From: Gracilaria gracilis
Lineage: Eukaryota > Rhodophyta > Florideophyceae > Gracilariales > Gracilariaceae
Reading direction: 5' to 3'
Length of the DNA: 64,000 nucleotides
NCBI GenBank assembly: GCA_030374805.1
Contig: JARGSG010000011.1
Location: forward strand, 496,001 to 560,000
Positions 61,934 to 64,000 of the stretch are shown in pieces. Every line of letters starts with the position of its first letter. Positions within the stretch are counted from its first letter, which is position 1. A program made the translations under genes and the position numbers. The notes under the pieces were generated by a model. It searched no databases. It had not been told where the DNA came from and was given only the letters and a program-made list of their open reading frames with translations.

Positions 61934-62215
61934 CACCCTATAAACATCGAATATGGCCCAAATATGGCCGAGATATGGCCGAAATGTGGCCGTCTAGCTC
62001 GTAAATTCCAGAGAACGAGTAACTACGGAAAATTAGTACTTCAGCCAACTGACACGTGTACACTTCGGCCATATTTAGGCCACCTTTAGGCCGTATTTCG
62101 GCGATATGAAGAAAAATGAAACTCGTTTATCTCCGCTTTTTAAACGTTCTCACAACTTTTCGAGTTAAACGGCCACATTTCGGCCATATTTGGGCCATAT
62201 TTGAGGTTTGTAGTG
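61934..62215. mobile_element. MITE-like element with AATATGGCC-rich inverted ends
   Basis: About 282 bp. Left end CACCCTATAAACATCG and, inverted, right end CACTACAAACCTC both lead into AATATGGCCCAAATATGGCC-type sequence, with GCCGAAATGTGGCCG shared further in. AATATGGCC-type words recur about ten times in both orientations. The right end reads CACTA inward, so a non-autonomous CACTA-type element is possible. No clean target duplication is seen. Confidence 0.65.
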
Positions 62216-62669
62216 GCACGAAAAGTCAATGAACACAGAGGTAGGCCAATATCGGATGGCTGCGTCGCCATTGAACTTATGCTCCAACGCATATCTCCAA
62301 GCAAACGACCGAGTGCTGAATGAGGAGTGCGAGGTTTGAAGGCACCGTTTCGAAGATTAACAAGAACCCTTCCTGCGGATCATTACAAGCGTGGCAGGTT
62401 GCTTAGAATTGTGGCTCACTTGGTGAATTATACAACTCGAATTGCGGGCCTGAACCAAATAGCGTCTGTATACAGTCAATCCTAAAGGACCATTCTATAA
62501 TAGCCTTCACATTACACATTTCATATCCCATGAATGCAGCCAAGACCAGGCCGCCTAACCCAGAATGGATCACGTCCGCTGCCTTTTCCTGTACACCGCG
62601 GCTTCACGCACAGCTTCTTTCGAGTTCTGGAACAGATAGTGCCACGGTCACACTTAGTCCCAGGCTTCG
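62216..62669. other. spacer, no gene seen
   Basis: AT-rich unique-looking sequence between the MITE and the TRM1 pseudogene. A plus-strand frame running into the pseudogene is its antisense shadow. Confidence 0.4.
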
Positions 62670-63620
62670 AAAAAGTTCAGATGCGGCGGCTGACCAGCAC
62701 GAATCCATCGAAGATGGAGCACTTGTCCGAAAGATACAGCGCGGCCAACGGTGGCGAAAACTTGACGTGCGTGTGCGACTGCGTTTGCTGAGTGGCATCA
62801 GGCACGTTCTCATCACTCGAGCGCCGGCGATTCTTCTTCGAATCGGACGTGAAGTGTGGCACCCCTCCAAGTGGCTGAAAGCGGTGCGTGGCACAATCGG
62901 TGCACTGCAGGACAAGAAATGCTGGAAGCGGTCTGCTGCGCAAGCTGTCGACTTTCCAGCACGTGCACGAATTGGCGCACACAATAGTCAATCTTAAGGG
63001 AGAACACGGGCACGAAGCCATTGCCGTGGCGATTGGGGGCGGTTTGAATGGCAGCTAATAAAATGCGCACGGCCATCTCATACGAGGCGGTGCCCTTGAG
63101 CGGCGCACTAAAGTACCTGTCGTAGCAAATCTCCGGCGACTTGTCCACAAGACGAGTAGATCAGTGCCAGTGACGTCTATCAAGCCGCCGTGCGCGACAG
63201 ACTGCACGGCTTTCTCCAAAAAGAGCATTGCACTTCGGTACGGAACGAGGTCAACGACCTTGAACTGCTTATCTCGCTCGGGCAAGCACTCCATGAGCGA
63301 CACAACATGGCCGTGCGACGGTGTTTCCTGCTCGGTGGTGAGCCTGTTGTGGCTCACGTTAAACGCGAAGGTATCGACGGCGTACTGGTCGACCTCGTTC
63401 GCAGTGACATTTCTGACATGCGACACCCCCTTGAAGTAGGGCAAGGAGCCCAAGCCCGTGGCCGAAAAAGCCTCCCACACGCGCAGCTGGCACGGTGGCT
63501 GGTCGGCCTGTCCGAACTGCGGTTACCTAGGTGAGTCTGCGCAGCAGAAGCACGCACAGGTCGTGGTTGACAACTTGCGCTTGGTTTTAGAAGACGTTGG
63601 GCTTCTCGTTGAGCGCCTTG
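62670..63620 (-). pseudogene. TRM1 (tRNA m2,2G26 dimethyltransferase) pseudogene
   Basis: Recognisable blocks in family order on the minus strand: NVF-stop-NQAQVVNHDLCV near 63570 (normally VFYNP...NRDL), EAFSATGLGSLPYF near 63460 (EALsATGLRsiRy), FKVVDLVPYRSAMLFLEKAV near 63260 (normally D-L-D-P-Y-G-S), GGLIDVTGTDLLVL, then in the next frame ICYDRYFSAPLKGTASYEMA and GFVPVFSLKIDYCVRQFVHV, then, shifted again, LVLQCTDCATHRFQPLGG. It has at least two in-frame stops and two frame shifts, and the catalytic Asp of DLDPYG is Val. It is therefore dead, despite good overall coverage. The intact gene would use S-adenosylmethionine to dimethylate G26 of tRNAs. GC content is high, like the active genes. 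Confidence 0.85.
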
Positions 63621-64000
63621 GCCCCGCCTCGCACACCTCGGTGCAGCGCTGGGGACGCGCCGAACCTTCACCGGTTAGCTGTCGGTGTCAGCGCGGGCCG
63701 GCGTGTGCGGTGACGTGACGGGCCGGCGCGGGCCGGCGGGCGCGGCCTTCTTGGCCAACCATTGCGCTGTAGTGCGCAGCGTGAGCTGCGGTGTGTGCGG
63801 GATGGTGCGCGGCAGAAACAGCGACGATGGCATGGATTTCACGCCGCCGTAGCGCGCTACTTCCCGACGCGCTGCGAGCACAGGCCGCCGCGGCCGCTAC
63901 ATCGCCAGCCAATTGCACGCGCTGCCTCGCTGCCTTCCGCGCGCGCCACATTTTGGCGTAATTTCCCAAGCCGCGCGCGCGGGCTAGGGCCCAATCGACA
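63621..64000. other. GC-rich window end upstream of the TRM1 pseudogene
   Basis: Minus-strand frames here are Ala/Arg-rich and could be the former N-terminal or targeting part of TRM1 or its promoter. Nothing firmer can be said. Confidence 0.3.

Noticed and set aside
62530-62997. 155-aa plus-strand frame
   Set aside because: Antisense of the TRM1 pseudogene, whose minus-strand blocks are recognisable.
1-64000. CRISPR array, rRNA genes, bacterial operons
   Set aside because: No regularly spaced short repeats with unique spacers, no rRNA-like sequence and no polycistronic layout; the window is eukaryotic.

Overview
The window is nuclear DNA of a eukaryote. It encodes ribosomal protein eL37 with a spliceosomal intron, a NELF-C/D homologue, a RAB3GAP catalytic subunit, a BRWD-type WD40/bromodomain protein, a RING-H2 protein and a cytochrome b5 reductase, together with Ty1/copia and Ty3/gypsy elements. 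Most host genes are single open frames with short spacers. The eL37 sequence looks plant-like, and a decayed nitrate-reductase/sulfite-oxidase type fragment is present. These fit a compact-gene, transposon-rich alga, perhaps red-algal, but the sequence does not settle the lineage.

About 0-20 kb is mostly genic: P1-family peptidase (-), Myb/SANT protein (-), a gene-poor gap holding a LINE tail and a dispersed repeat, then a tight block of alternating divergent and convergent genes: eL37 (-), NELF-C/D (+), an unrecognised 540-aa protein (-), cytochrome b5 reductase (+), a poly-Q protein (-), a RING-H2 protein (+) and RAB3GAP1 (-). A perfect 12-bp motif, TACCGTTGGTAC, with a Myb-type core, lies upstream of three of these genes, one of which is the Myb gene.

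About 20-29.4 kb is gene-poor: a second LINE tail, a single-pass membrane protein, an inverted second copy of the dispersed repeat, an RGG-repeat protein, strong hairpins, and decayed pieces of a beta-propeller gene and a molybdenum-cofactor enzyme gene.

29.4-60.6 kb reads best as one broken Ty1/copia element on the minus strand, opened by two insertions. Its 196-bp LTRs (29444-29639 and 60359-60554, 5 differences) carry the same outer flank AACTG. Subtracting the insertions leaves about 6.5 kb, a normal copia length. The first insertion is a nearly whole Ty3/gypsy chromovirus (31071-43380; duplicated flank CAGAG) with an unusual 638-aa antisense reading frame and tandem repeats in one LTR. 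The second (44190-56468; duplicated flank GGACC) is a 12.3-kb block. It carries a CACTA-like transposase, a divergent second transposon gene, and three host-type genes: an N-terminal C2 protein, a TatA/B-like membrane protein and a BRWD protein. Each of the three shows a defect (shifted frame, in-frame stop, missing 5' end). I read this as a cargo-carrying DNA transposon, the most interesting object in the window.

60.6-64 kb holds AT-rich DNA, a Harbinger-like transposase fragment, a MITE-like inverted-repeat element and a clear TRM1 (tRNA m2,2G26 methyltransferase) pseudogene in GC-rich DNA.
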